A stretch of DNA of 64,000 nt from Sinonovacula constricta (Eukaryota > Mollusca > Bivalvia > Cardiida > Solecurtidae): positions 23,062,529-23,126,528 of the forward strand of contig CM017555.1 in assembly GCA_007844125.1 (NCBI GenBank), in the 5' to 3' direction. How positions within the stretch are numbered: the stretch's first letter is position 1; every line of letters begins with the position of its first letter. This document shows, piece by piece, positions 1 through 13,700 of this stretch. Both the position numbers and the translations under genes were made by a program. The notes beneath the pieces are model-generated. The model was given only the letters and a program-made list of their open reading frames with translations, ran no database searches and was not told the origin of the DNA.

Positions 1-2230
1 GTAAGAATTTGTCAGGATATGCAATTTTTAATTCTAATTTTAAATAATTTTAATTTAGTTCATATATATTTTAATTATTGCATCATTTAGGACCAATCAG
101 TGTATTGTTTAAGAGGGATGAATAAACATGACATATAATCCAACATGCAAAGTGTGAAGGTGTCCAAGCTTGTTGTGCAGCAATTATGGCCTAAAAATGA
201 AAAATATATATATATTTCAAATTGTTGGAAAGCTAAATCCATTCTCCCATCATAAATACAGCTTAATACTTAAAAAGACATAAGACTCATATAGATGCTC
301 TAATGATAAAAAAGTAATATTTTAATCCATTTTATCATTTTTGTTTGAACAACTTTTCAGGCTTAGCACAAACAAAAATAAAATATACCAGTACTAAAAT
401 GAAATGATTGCATGAATAAGAGATTTTGTTAAGTGATTTTTTACATTTTCATACAAATAGACTTGGTGCATATTTAGTTAAAATATCATGTCTTTTAACC
501 CTCTAATATGTTGATAAATGTTCTAGTCAACACCAATGTATTCCTAAAAAGAGACAATACAAACTATGCATAAGGTATCTCATCTTTGCCTGAATGAGAT
601 CAATTCTTAAAACCTCAGTTAACTTCTTTATATGGTAAAACGTTGATCATTAAAATTTTGTTAGCACTGTTGATAAATATCCCATGTTGATAACTGGGTA
701 CGAACCGTGTTGAGTCCAAATACTAAAGTGCGTATAAACTATAATAATATATGCGACATAAGACTGTATAGATAGTAGGGAATTAACATGTTAAAGAACA
801 GCATTGACATGCTTTCATAATAACTCTTAGGTACTTTAAATTTCTAATAATGCTTGTACTCGCAGCGCCTACCTGATATTTTTAAGCAGAATCTGGGCTA
901 AATCTCAGTCCGCATTCAGTTCAACTTCCATTGCCATCGTCGCTCAATACATGTGTTGAGACAAAATAAAATATTGTGATACAACCATGTGGTCTTCTTT
1001 GTTTTCTTTATTGTTTCTTTCAGATGGTTTATTTACTTATGGGCTACATTCCTTCTTTGCGTGTAATCGACTGATGCTTACCACGATCCTTCCAATTTCA
1101 ACGATTTAACGTACATGTATGTGCTGCGGCCCCAGATATAAAACCAGTTTTCATTTAAAGTCCTTAGACAATGTCGAAGCTAGCCGTGCTTCCTTTGAGT
1201 AGGACCATGAGTGTTAACATAATTATTAGTCATACATCACGTGATTGCTTTTCCGCCAGTTTCCGCTCAAAACCCGGAATTAATCGGAAGCGGTCGTAAG
1301 AAAAATGTTTGAATATTAACGACCTACTTAAATTCGAAACGGGTGTTGTATCGGTCAAATATCAACACATCCCAATGCCATCGTGTGCCCATATTCTCCA
1401 GAAGTCTAAGTTGAGGATCCCTTTAACCGATGATGGCCTTATTTTTACGATTCCTTTACTTTGAAACGGCCGGCACTGCATCTTCAAATATACATTAATA
1501 TTACATGATTTTCCGAGTTGGCTTTATTAACTGTAGGACACGACAAAATACAACTATCAGCAAATTTTGTAGAACAAACAAAATATAACTAAGCCTAGGT
1601 CTTTTCTCTAACCTATACATTGAGGTTTCGACACATTAGCCAATCGAAGCGTTTATTAAAACTTGGACTTATTACAGATTGTGCGCACACAGTCAAACTA
1701 CCGTCGTGTTCTAGCACACTGCTCATTTGAATTTGAGAAAAAAGCATTACTACTAATTTGCTTGGCAAAGATCCATACCCCTGTAACTAAAGTTATGATG
1801 ATGCAAATGACGATGATGATGCTGCTGGTACTGCTGCTTCTGCTGATAATTATGACGGTGGTACCGATGCTGTTTATGATTATTATGTAAATGGTAAAAA
1901 CGGTTACGGTGATGCCCATGACGATTATGATGTAGATCGTGATGGCGGTGATGCTGCTGCTGATGATGATTAAAGGTGATTATACAGGTTATATCAGGAT
2001 CATGATGATGATCATGTGTGGCCAGGTAAGTTTAATGGCGGTAACGATTATAATTTCTTTAATATTTAACATGTAAATGGACGTGATATAAGTTCGTTTT
2101 TATTACGGTTGTTTTATTTAACTGTCAATTGATGATTGTATACGTGCACTATTTGGCAACTTATGGTTATTCAGACGTTGAACTTTTGTCAATTTCATGA
2201 TTTTCAGTACTGTATTACGTTCAATTAGAT
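1..2230. other. AT-rich DNA with no recognised gene
   Basis: No reading frame here resembles a known protein. The open frames near 1,663-1,919 on both strands are by-products of a GAT/ATG microsatellite. A minus-strand donor-like site (ATCAG|GTAGGC near 880) could end an untranslated exon of a gene running off the left edge, but nothing else supports it. Confidence 0.5.
1795..1975. repeat. Imperfect GAT/ATG trinucleotide microsatellite
   Basis: Interrupted runs of gatgatgatg and related triplets. They create spurious 70-75 residue open frames on both strands, rich in Met, Leu and Ile. Confidence 0.8.
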
Positions 2231-2240
2231 AATACAAAAT

Positions 2241-2332
2241 CCGGAAGTGAAGAGCCCCCAGTTTTGCAAAACACGTCGAGTCTCGCGAGATTTTCTCACA
2301 AAGCGTCTACTTGATCAGCGGAATAGGATTGG
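2241..2332. promoter_or_regulatory. Candidate housekeeping-type promoter
   Basis: Three elements typical of metazoan CpG-type promoters lie within 92 bp. They are CCGGAAGTGA (ETS/GABP consensus) at 2,241-2,250, the palindrome TCTCGCGAGA (bound by BANP in vertebrates) at 2,281-2,290, and ATTGG (inverted CCAAT) at 2,328-2,332. The surroundings are AT-rich and otherwise poor in CpG. No exon could be linked on either side, so the direction and target gene are unknown. Confidence 0.4.
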
Positions 2333-3194
2333 CCAGACGCTTGGTTTGAAATGGTCTATTGCCAGTGCATAGTATAACTCAGTTAACTGTGTTTAAATGT
2401 TTAAACAGGAACATCTTTTAGGCCCCCTCTGCCCCGGTAAATCCTGGCCTGCTGTAACTAGAATTTTTTATTGTGCTCTTCTTATAATTTTATCCCAAAC
2501 GTTTACATAAAGGTGTGTATATTAATCAACAGCTCGTGACATACTCTTCAGATAGTGGTCTTCTGGGGACATACATATTATGATTTTCATAATGTAATTA
2601 TATCTGAAGAATTGGCTTAGAGGTAACGAAGCCTATCTATGAAATGAACTTTCGGACGATAATACAAAAAGCAAATAATAAAAAAGGAACAGTTTAGAGG
2701 TATATCGAGGTCTTTGTCACCAATTATGTGTTTTTCAAGAGCACAATAAAAACCAAAATTAAGCTCTTATTTTCTTTTCAGTAATATCACAAATAAGAGT
2801 AATTTAACCATTGTTTGATGCTTAACGATACCACAAAAAAGCAATTAAGCTCTTCGATACCATAAAACAGCAGTTAAGTTCTTATTTGCTTTCAATGATA
2901 CGACAACAAGTGCATTTAAAGTTTTATTCGCTTTCAAGGATACCAAAACAACAGCAACTATGCTGTTTTTGCTAACAATGATACAGCAAAAAGAGCAATT
3001 CAGCTCTCTTGTGTTTTAAGGATACCACAAGAAAGAGCAATTAAGTCATATTTGCCCTTTCAATGATGCTACAAAAAGGGCAATTCAGCTCATATTTGCC
3101 TTTTAAGGATACCACATTATGATAGCTTATAACTTACTTCCTGGACAGAATCTATATTGAGGTATGTTAGAGCAATGCCTATGAAAATATATTG

Positions 3195-3290
3195 CCCAAC
3201 GACCAGTGCCTCGTGGTATGGGGCTTGAACATGGGACCCTCCGGTCCTGAGACCATCGTCATTACCATTAGACCACGGCCGAAATATCTT
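3195..3290 (-). mobile_element. tRNA-derived SINE head (partial)
   Basis: Read on the minus strand, the segment has an A-box-like start (tggtctaatggtaatgacg) and a B-box-like gttcaagcccc about 40 nt later, the internal RNA polymerase III promoter layout. No acceptor stem or anticodon arm of a functional tRNA could be folded by eye. A degenerate SINE is therefore more likely than a tRNA gene. Confidence 0.45.
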
Positions 3291-4334
3291 TTATTTTTAA
3301 TTTTCCAGCTTATTTCGGGAAATATTTTTGTTATAACTATTACCATCAGCATCGTCATGCTCATCAATATAACTTTTTTACCAAGTAAGAATACAAAACA
3401 CTCTTGTGCATATTTTATTACGTGCTGTAACATATTGTTTTAATTGAGCTATTTACTATTGTGGCTTTCTAGCTACAAACATTATAACATATTTTCCATA
3501 AACTTTTATGTGTTTACGCGTTTGTATGTTTTATGATTAGTTTATTGTGTAATATGTCTAAAATAAATCTTTATTTTCTTTTAAAAAAGTCCTTATAATC
3601 ATTTATCTAATGCTAATAATAACTTACCTTATGCTAATATACTTTTGGCTGATGTCTTAAGAAAGCAACCGCCATTTTACAGCCACCTTTCGAAATTAGT
3701 TTACTTACAGTTCTGCATTGACTTTGAGTTTGTAAAACATGTACTTTTTAAATCGCATGCCTTTGTATGTAACCATATTACAACAGGTGTTCAGGCGTAA
3801 ATCAATTCTCTTTGCTGTTTAATATTCAAACGTATGCAATGGTTTTTTTTCATATAATGGTAAAATGGTTTCGGAGTCAAAATTTGAAACATACAAAGTT
3901 AGTTTCTGGCTGGATAAAAGCCAAAAGTTTGTATCATTAAGTTTATTGTTAATGTTATATGTATGTATAAGAAAAGATGCAAAAAGAAAATGTCATCAAT
4001 TTATTTAATAGAGACGGTGTAGCCAATGTAATACATTGTAGCTGAACTTGATAAAGTAACTGATATGCTTGCATGTAAAGAACAGAAGAAATATATCCCT
4101 TACAATTCGAATAATTAATATTGATGTATGATGCTATTATTTTACTTCATACATTTTTATTTATAGAAATCATACAACGGTGACAAAATAAATTAAGATG
4201 TGCTATAGTCTTTCATACTTTTATACGGTACATACAGTTGTTTCATTTCTCCAGAAAACGAGAGTTTGTCCTCGTTTGGTTGATGTCAATAGTTTTCCTG
4301 TTCTTTTTAATAATGTTACTAATGCACATAATGG

Positions 4335-4465
4335 TGATATAAGTGATGATGATGATGATGGTGGTGGTGGTCGTAGGTGGTTGTCATTGTAGAGATAATG
4401 ATGGTGGCAGTAATGTTGTTGATGATGATTATAATGAAGATAATGATTATGATGATTATTATTAT
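4335..4465. repeat. GAT/GGT microsatellite
   Basis: Runs of gatgatgatgatgat and ggtggtggt followed by interrupted gat/gaa triplets. The short open frame over it (4,198-4,392) is low complexity and not supported as a gene. Confidence 0.75.
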
Positions 4466-4469
4466 TGGT

Positions 4470-7400
4470 TGAATGATTTAACCTCTTCTTGGAGAATATG
4501 TTAAAATGTTCAGTATGTTATTCCAAAGAGTGGCTTCAGTGATTCTCATACTCTCTTGTTTGGTGCCAGAATCGTGTTATTGTTTCGCCAGATGTGAATT
4601 TACGGACTATTACTGAATTATCTTTGTGTGCGCATGATTTCAGTTCATGAGTATCTTACCACACCAGTAATTTTAGCCGTCACGAATCTTGTACCGAACT
4701 ACTTTTTAGTGCATGTGTTACACTTGGTGGGTATGAAGACAGGTTTGTTGAGTGTAACGTAACAATACAGTACAGTACAAAATGTACTATTTCGATGTGT
4801 TTGCGGCTTAAGTGGACAACGAAGTTATCCCATGCTTTCCGATTTAATGGCGAAAATACCCGAACAGTTCCAAAATGGATGACAGAACTACGGGAAGAAT
4901 TTAGATTACAATACGGATATATCAAAAGAGTGCCAATTCCAGCACCATTCACCGTGGGTGGGAACCAACGAGAAAATACTTTCTTTTTCTTATTTGTGTG
5001 TGTTTCTTGCATTCCGCACTCGAAAATAGCACAATTACTTTTGCTACCCACCTGGTGATACGAAAACTATTTTTGCATTAGTAATTATAAGAGGGTGTGT
5101 GTGCTAAGGGGGCTTTTTCATGTGCTAATTTTAATAGGTATTGTACCACATCTGCGAAAATTATCCAAAATTAAGGAAAATTGGAGAATAACGCATGCAT
5201 CACGGTTTTTTGGTGCATCAAAAGTGCAGTAAAACTTTTCCAATTATGCACTGTGTCCCTTCAAATAGCCTCACACATGCCACGATTGTCGCGTGGTTGG
5301 GTTGCTTTATTCTCATGCATTTGATCCCTCGTTCAAAACCCTGGTGTTTTAATTTATATTAAATCCTTTGCGTGATCTTTTTAAATTATGAATCGTTTTT
5401 TAGAAGGGTAAATTAAAATGCAGAAAGAAAGACGATTAGCTTAATGGCATTAAACAGCTTGGGCTGAAAAGGGGGCTCCGGGACACATCCCTCCGACATA
5501 CACCCAAACTTAACTTAACCAGTAAAGTAACCTCGTAACACTCCTCGTATACATGGTTCCGATACATGTCAGAGCGCATCTCCGACATCCCAAAAACAAA
5601 CAAAAAGCTTCCCGGGAAGCATGCCCACGAACTTTTTCTAGAAACGCGTGTTTTGATGTCTTTCTTACTTCGCACCGACACAATTATAGTCATATTGGTG
5701 GAAGAAGACACTAGACTTATGTCTTGTTAGAACCACCGGCGTACAGCAAGTTAAGTGTAGCTGGAAATGTTCCCCACATTAAAGTTATCGCCCCGACCAG
5801 GACTCGACCACACGTAATGAGGGGAATGAAAAAAATTAAAAACCTATTTTCAGCAGTTCGAATCTTAAAAACCTGGTTTAGTTGAGAACTGCGCATGTCG
5901 GTCCGTGCATTATAAATAAGTCAGCAAAAAACAACTGATTGGATCAATAGTGATGCAATACCTTAACAAAGTGCGAATCATGTAGTACTATGCGTCATTC
6001 ATCTGACCTAAACAATGACTGGATCACTTTAACTGGCCATGCTATAATTTGTTGTTGGAAAAAAAAGGTTTAACTCAAACAAAAAATGAAAGCAACAGAT
6101 AGGGCGCTAAGATTAAAGAACGATAACCGAAAGAAAATGTATCCCAAAGTTTGAAAAGGTTATCGTTCTTGTCGCCGTAACGGCCAAAATATGTAGTAGT
6201 TGGCTATATTTCTACGAAACCAAATTGAGAGGTGAAACGAAACAAAATTAAGAATTATAGTGTGTTTTTTTATAAATGTGTTATTGTAAATAATAATAGT
6301 AATAATAATAATAACAACACAGCCAACATGTAAAACGTACAGCATGTTTGATTATAATCTCAAGCCTAAGCAAAGTGCGTACACAAATATAATAGGTGTT
6401 ACACAATATATAAATAAACTGAATATTGAATAATTGTATTAACGGTTATAAAAACATTTAGATAATAGTATAGATACATTGCTCGATAACAAACCATAAG
6501 AGTGTATTCTAAAATAATTATAAAAACACGTCAAAAAAGAGAAAAATGACAGCCAACAATACTTTTCGTAATGGAATGTAACACGAATTCAATACACTGC
6601 GTGTGATAATTTTGTCAAAGTCTTCACACACACAAACTAACACATACCGTAAATTATGAATAAAAGTATATTAGTAAAAAAATGACACTCAATATATAGT
6701 ACCTGGTTAAAAAGAACAATTCATTTTAAATATTTTCTTTGATGTGTTTGTATCCAAAATGTCTACATAAACTGAAAATCAACACCTTAAATAATTTCTC
6801 CGTTTGACAAGACAAGAGCTCCATAATCGGTACGCTGGAACATGTCCAAGCCAATTAAAATTGTAACAAAAGAAATATTCAAGCCCTACAAGAAATTCTA
6901 TTGGTTTCTTGAAGGTGATATCCGACAGTTTGCCTGCATACACGTAACAACTTCCTAGCCCCTGGTCTGTGGTATTTGCGCATAATTTCTGCTTAAACTT
7001 ATGCTTTACTTTAAGGCTGTTTATATAAATAAGTACTATAGGGATTTCAGCTAAAAATAAAGGAGTTGACGTCAGAGCTAATAACCTGGTTGACCATGTA
7101 ATGATGTAATGTGACCTCAAAAATAATTGGTCACGTGATTTTCTTACTAAGCTTACTGTGAAGCGTGACTAAGAGAAGAAATACATATTTGTAATGACGA
7201 GTAATGTATTAATCTTCACTTTTAACAAAGATTTAAGATAGTCGTGGTTATCAACATTCATTTGCACCTGTCACCGAAAGCAATGGAATGCATGCAGGGC
7301 AAAAGTTACATTATGCCGATAAATAATGAAGCACTATTATTCAAGGCACGTACTGAACCTAGAAACATCTCCATGCTATACAGTAATTATATAATTACAT

Positions 7401-7650
7401 TTTTGGGCATGGACATTAACCACTCGGAACATCTCGAAAATTCACGAATATTCCGGAAAAAGTCGAGTGGTCGAATGAAAGGAACTGAATATGATTCAGG
7501 AGTGTGGCATGGTTGAAAACAAGTGGTGGGCACTACGTAGTGCTTTCATGTATCTAGGTGGTCTAGGGGTTTGCTCCCCTGGGCACAAAAAGTGAAAGCC
7601 GTATGTGCATTCTGTCACATTTACATGAATAGGAAACAAACTCTTGCCTT
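4470..7650. other. Intergenic DNA without a supported gene
   Basis: Open frames at 4,680-5,058 (both strands), 5,436-5,711 and 6,779-7,120 have no recognisable domain, and no consistent exon chain joins them. The stretch 6,911-7,100 belongs to a dispersed repeat family also seen near 46,274 and 54,524; they share the start aaggtg-tat-cgacagttt and the internal gggatttcag-taaaaata. Nothing else was identified. Confidence 0.5.
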
Positions 7651-7652
7651 GT

Positions 7653-7658
7653 TTTATT
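7653..7658 (-). promoter_or_regulatory. Polyadenylation signal of claudin-like gene 1
   Basis: AATAAA on the minus strand, 85 nt beyond the stop codon at 7,743. The position and orientation fit the 3' end of the gene. Confidence 0.6.
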
Positions 7659-7742
7659 CCTTGTATATAAGATAAATGTACTGGGAGTGCATAACATTCC
7701 CAGAAATGTAATATATATAAAACTTTATGTAGCTATGAGTCA

Positions 7743-10700
7743 TCACAATCCGAGGTCATAAGTTCTCCCTTTAACTACTTGCCAGTAAAGAACGATCGGC
7801 ACAACAGAAAGATAGCCCCCGATTGAGGTCAGATGAAACGATGCATCAAAGTTACCATCTGCGCTGACGTCATGGCGAAGGAAGAAGATTATCACGCCCA
7901 CCTGACATAGCAGTCCTGCAATGAATAATAAAACGGATGTTTTAGTATAAGTAATACGCCGACCAGACATAACAGTCCTGCAATGGATTATAACACGGAT
8001 GTTAACAGGATAAGTAACACGCCCACCTGACATAGCAGTCCTGCAATGGATATTAACACGGATGTTAACAGGATAAGTAACACGCCCACCTGACATAGCA
8101 GTCCTGCAATGGATAATAACACGGATGTTTACTGTATATGTAAGACGCCCACCTGACATAGCAGTCATGCAATGGATAACACGGATGTTTACAGTATAAG
8201 TAACACGCCCACCTGACATAGCAGTGCTGCAATGGATAATAACACGGATGTTTACAGTATAAGAAACATGCCCACCTGACATAGCAGTCCTGCAATGGAT
8301 AATAACACGGATGTTTACAGTATAAGAAACATGCCCACCTGACATAGCAGTCCTGCAATGGATAATAACACGGATGTTTACAGTATAAGAAACATGCCCA
8401 CCTGACATAGCAGTCCTGCAATGGATAATAACACGGATGTTTACAGTATAAGAAACATGCCCACCTGACATAGCAGTCCTGCAATGGATAATAACACGGA
8501 TGTTTACAGTATAAGAAACATGCCCACCTGACATAGCAGTCCTGCAATGGATAATAACACGGATGTTTACAGTATAAGTAACACGCCCATCTGACATAGC
8601 AGTCCTACAATGGATAATAACACGGATGTTTACTGTATAAGCAACACGCCCACCTGACATAGCAGTCCTGCAATGGATAATAACACGGATGTTAACAGGA
8701 TAAGTAACACGCCCACTTGACATAGCAGTCCTGCAATGGATAATAACACGGATGTTTACTGTATAAGCAACACGCCTACGTGACATAGCAGTCCTGCAAA
8801 GGATAATAACACGGATGTTAACAGGATAAGTAACACGTCCATCTGACATAGCAGTCCTGCAATGGATAATAACACTGAAGTTTACTGTATAAGTAACACG
8901 CCCACCTGACACATAGCAGTCCTGCAACGGATAATAACACAGATGTTTACAGTATAAGAGACATGCCCACCTGACATAGCAGTCATGCAATGGATAGAAA
9001 CACGGGTGTTTACTGTATAAGTAGCACGCCCACCTGACATAGCAGTCATTCAATGGATAATAACAGGGGTGTTTACAGTATAAGTAACATGCCCACCAGA
9101 CACAGCAGTCCTGCAACGGATAACAACACGGATGTTGACTGTATAAGTAACACTCCCACCTGACATAGCAGTCCTGCAATGGATAATTACACGGATGTTT
9201 ACTGTATAAGTAACACGCCCACCAGACATAGCAGTCCTGCAATGGATAATAACACGATGGTTTTAGTATAAGTAACACGCCCACCTGACATAGCAGTCCT
9301 GCAATGGATAATAACACGGGTGTTTACTGTATAAGAAACACGCTCACCTAACATAGCAGTCCTGCAATGGATAATAACATGGATGTTTACAGTATAAGTA
9401 ACACGCCCACCAGACATAGCAGTCCTGCAATGGATAATAACACGGGTGTTTACAGTATAAGTAACATGCCCACCTGACATAGCAGTCCTGCAATGGATAA
9501 TAACACGGATGTTAACAGGATAAGTAACACGCCCACCTGACATAGCAGTCCTGCAACGAATAACAACACGGATGTTTACAGTATAAGTAACACGCCCACC
9601 TGACATAGCAGTCACGCAATGGATAACACGGATGTTTACAGTATAGGTAACACGCCCACCAGACATAGCAGTCCAGCAATGGATAATAACACGGATGTTT
9701 ACAGTATAAGTAACACGCTCAGTCCTGCAATGGATAATAACACGATGATTTTAGTATAAGTAACACGCCCACCTGACATAGCAGTCCTGCAATGGATAAT
9801 AACACGGATGTTTACAGTATAAGTAACACGCCCACCTGAAATAGTAGTCCTGCAATGGATAATAACACGGATGTTTACTGTATAAGAAACACGCCCACCT
9901 GACATAGCAGTGCTGCAATAGATAATAACCTGGATGTTTACAGTGTAAGTAACACGCCCTCCTGACATAGCAATCCTGCAATGGATAATAACACGGATGG
10001 TTTTAGTATAATTAACACGCCCACCTGATTAGCAGTCCTGCAATGGATAATAACACGGGTGTTTACAGTATAAGTAACAAGCCCACTTGGCATAGCAGTC
10101 CTGCAATGGATTATAACACGGATGTTTACTGTATATGTAACACGCCCACCTGACATAGCAGTCCTGCAATGGATAATAACACGGGTGTTTACAGTATAAG
10201 TAACAAGCCCACTTGGCATAGCAGTCCTGCAATGGATTATAACACGGATGTTTACTGTATATGTAACACGCCCACCTGACATAGCAGTCCTGCAATGGAT
10301 TATAACACGGATGTTTACTGTATATGTAACACGCCCACCTGACATAGCAGTCCTGCAATGGATAATAACGCGGATGTTTACAGTATAAGTAACACGCCCA
10401 CCTGACATAGCAGTCCTGCAATGAATAATAACACGGATGTTTACAGTATAAGTAACACGCCCACCTGACATAGCAGTCCTGCAATGAATAATAACACGGA
10501 TGTTTACAGTATAAGTAACACGCCCACCTGACATAGCAGTCCTGCAACGGATAACAACACAGATGTTTACATTATAAGTAACACGCCCACCTGACATAGC
10601 AGTCCTGCAATGGATTATAACACGGGTGTTTACAGTATACATAACACGCCCACCTGACATAGCAGTCCTGCAATGGATAATAACACGGATGTTTGCAGTA

Positions 10701-13700
10701 TAAGTAACACGCCCACTTGACATAGCAGTCCTGCAATGGATAATAACGCGGATGTTTACAGTATAAGTAACACGCCCACCTGACATAGCAGTCCTGCAAT
10801 GAATAATAACGCGGATGTTTACAGTATAAGTAACACGCCCACCTGACATAGCAGTCCTGCAATGGATAATAACGCGGATGTTTACAGTATAAGTAACACG
10901 CCCACCTGACATAGCAGTCCTGCAACGGATAACAACACGGATGTTTACAGTATAAGTAACACGCCCACTTGACATAGCAGTCCTGCAATGGATAATAACA
11001 CGGATGTTTACAGTATAAATAACACGCCCACCTGACATAGCAGTCCTGCAATGAATAATAACGCGGATGTTTACAGTATAAGTAACACGCCCACCTGACA
11101 TAGCAATCCTGCAATGGATAACAACACGGATGGTTTTTGTATAATTAACACGCCCACCTGACTAGCAGTCCTGCAATTGATAATAACACGGATGTTTACT
11201 GTATATATAACACGCCCACCTGACATAGCAGTCCTGCAATGGATAATAACACGGGTGTTTACAGTATAAGTAACAAGCCCACTTGACATAGCAGTCCTGC
11301 AATGGATTATAACACGGATGTTTACTGTATATGTAACACGCCCACCTGACATAGCAGTCCTGCAATGGATAATAACACGGGTGTTTACAGTATAAGTAAC
11401 ACGCCCACTTGACATAGCAGTCCTGCAATGGATAATAACGCGGATGTTTACAGTATAAGTAACACGCCCACCTGACATAGCAGTCCTGCAATGAATAATA
11501 ACGCGGATGTTTACAGTATAAGTAACACGCCCACCTGACATAGCAGTCCTGCAATGAATAATAACACGGATGTTTACAGTATAAGTAACACGCCCACCTG
11601 ACATAGCAGTCCTGCAACGGGTAACAACACGGATGTTAACAGTATAAGTAACACGCCCACCTGACATAGCAGTCCTGCAATGGATTATAACACGGGTGTT
11701 TACAGTATACATAACACGCCCACTTGACATAGCAGTCCTGCAATGGATAATAACGCGGATGTTTACAGTATAAGTAACACGCCCACCTGACATAGCAGTC
11801 CTGCAATGAATAATAACGCGGATGTTTACAGTATAAGTAACACGCCCACCTGACATAGCAGTCCTGCAATGGATAATAACGCGGATGTTTACAGTATAAG
11901 TAACACGCCCACCTGACATAGCAGTCCTGCAACGGATAACAACACGGATGTTTACAGTATAAGTAACACGCTCAGTCCTGCAATGAATATTTACACGGAT
12001 GTTTACTGTATAAGTAACACGCCCACCTGACATAGCAGTCCTGCAATAGATTATAACACGGATGTTTACTGTGTATGTTACATGCCCACCTGACACAGCA
12101 GTCCTGCAATGGATAATAACACGGGTGTTTACAGTATAAATAACACGCCCACCTGACATAGCAGTCCTGCAATGGATAATAACACGGATGTTTACAGTAT
12201 AAGTAACCCGCCCACTTGACATAGCAGTCCTGCAATGGATAATAACGCGGATGTTTACAGTATAAGTAACACGCCCACCTGACATAGCAGTGCTGCAATA
12301 GATAATAACGCGGATGTTTACAGTATAAGTAACACGCTCAGTCCTGCAATGAATATTTACACGGATGTTTACTGTATAAGTAACACGCCCACCTGACATA
12401 GCAGTCCTGCAACGGATAATAACGCGGATGTTTACAGTATAAGTAACACGCCCACCTGACACATCGCAGTCCTGCAATGGATAATAACGCGGATGTTTAC
12501 AGTATAAGTAACACGCTCAGTCCTGCAATGAATATTTACACGGATGTTTACTGTATAAGTAACACGCCCGCCTGACATAGCAGTCCTGCAATGGATAATT
12601 ACACGGATGTTTACAGTATAAGTAACACGCCCACCTGACATAGCAGTGCTGCAATGGATAATAACACGGATGTTTACAGTATAAGTAACACGCTCAGTAC
12701 TGCAATGGATAATTACACGGATGTTTACAGTATAAGTAACCAGCCCATTTGACATAGCAGTCCTGCAATGGATAATAACACGGATGTTTACTGTACAAGT
12801 AACACGCTCACCTGACATAGCAGTCCTGCAATTGATAATAACATGGATTTTTGTAGTATCAAACCTGACAGAATAAATAACCTAACAACTGATAAAATAA
12901 CACGTTATAACGCCCTATATACATGTACTTGTCTAGCGCCCTCGCTTTAATATGCGTGCATATTCATTATGCTGTCCTGTCCTTACAGGCAGTATGTTGT
13001 ATCAGATCAAACATTTTGTTAAAGAGAACATGTTCAACTATCACTTTTCACATTTTCATACATTTGAGATTACCAGATATGAATGACAACGTGATCATGC
13101 AGAAGATGCGGAAGTTGTTCCGAGCTGGGTCGTGACCTCGACTTAGGTGGGCTATGATGAGGAAGATGTTGAGAACTGACAAGATGCACGGGATCAGAAT
13201 CAGGGCTCGAACCCACTTCTCCCAGGACGATACATCTGCAATAAGTCATCGTCATTAAGATCATCATCATCCTCAACAACAACATTATCATCATCATCAT
13301 CATCACCATCATCATCATAATCATCACTGGCTTTATCAATAGCATGCCGACAATCACGATCATCATCAACCAACATCATTAGCATTTAAATCAATAGGCA
13401 TAACTGAAGATTACGATACGGCTTCAATGTGGATACATGTTTATGGATTTTGAGACCGAAATATTGTTTTGCAACATTTTTACTAATTAAAAAACATGAT
13501 AATATTTTTACTTTATCCTTATGTTTGTGGCACAGAGTTCCAAACTCTTGGCGGATTGTTTTACAATTGGCGATTAGGATTGATATTGTAGTAATTCTTT
13601 CACAAAGAATACTTTTGATTTTATTATTCAGTAAAGAAATATCTTGGCTATGATGACAAGCTTCTTTTATCTAAACTAGTATCCCTAACGTGTTGTGTGC

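Noticed and set aside
4680..5058. Overlapping open frames of 87 and 123 codons
   Set aside because: No domain, no splice context and opposite-strand overlap. I see no reason to prefer either as a gene.
7743..12818. Long minus-strand open frames (up to 524 codons) of a 21-residue repeat in two frames
   Set aside because: The period is a multiple of three and the unit lacks stops in two minus-strand frames, so long ORFs are automatic. Both frames are equally open, the frames break at several units, and the unit is explained as intron plus exon-start sequence.
7893..12860. Possible CRISPR-like array
   Set aside because: Units are contiguous with no unique spacers, the sequence is eukaryotic and the period derives from a splice junction.
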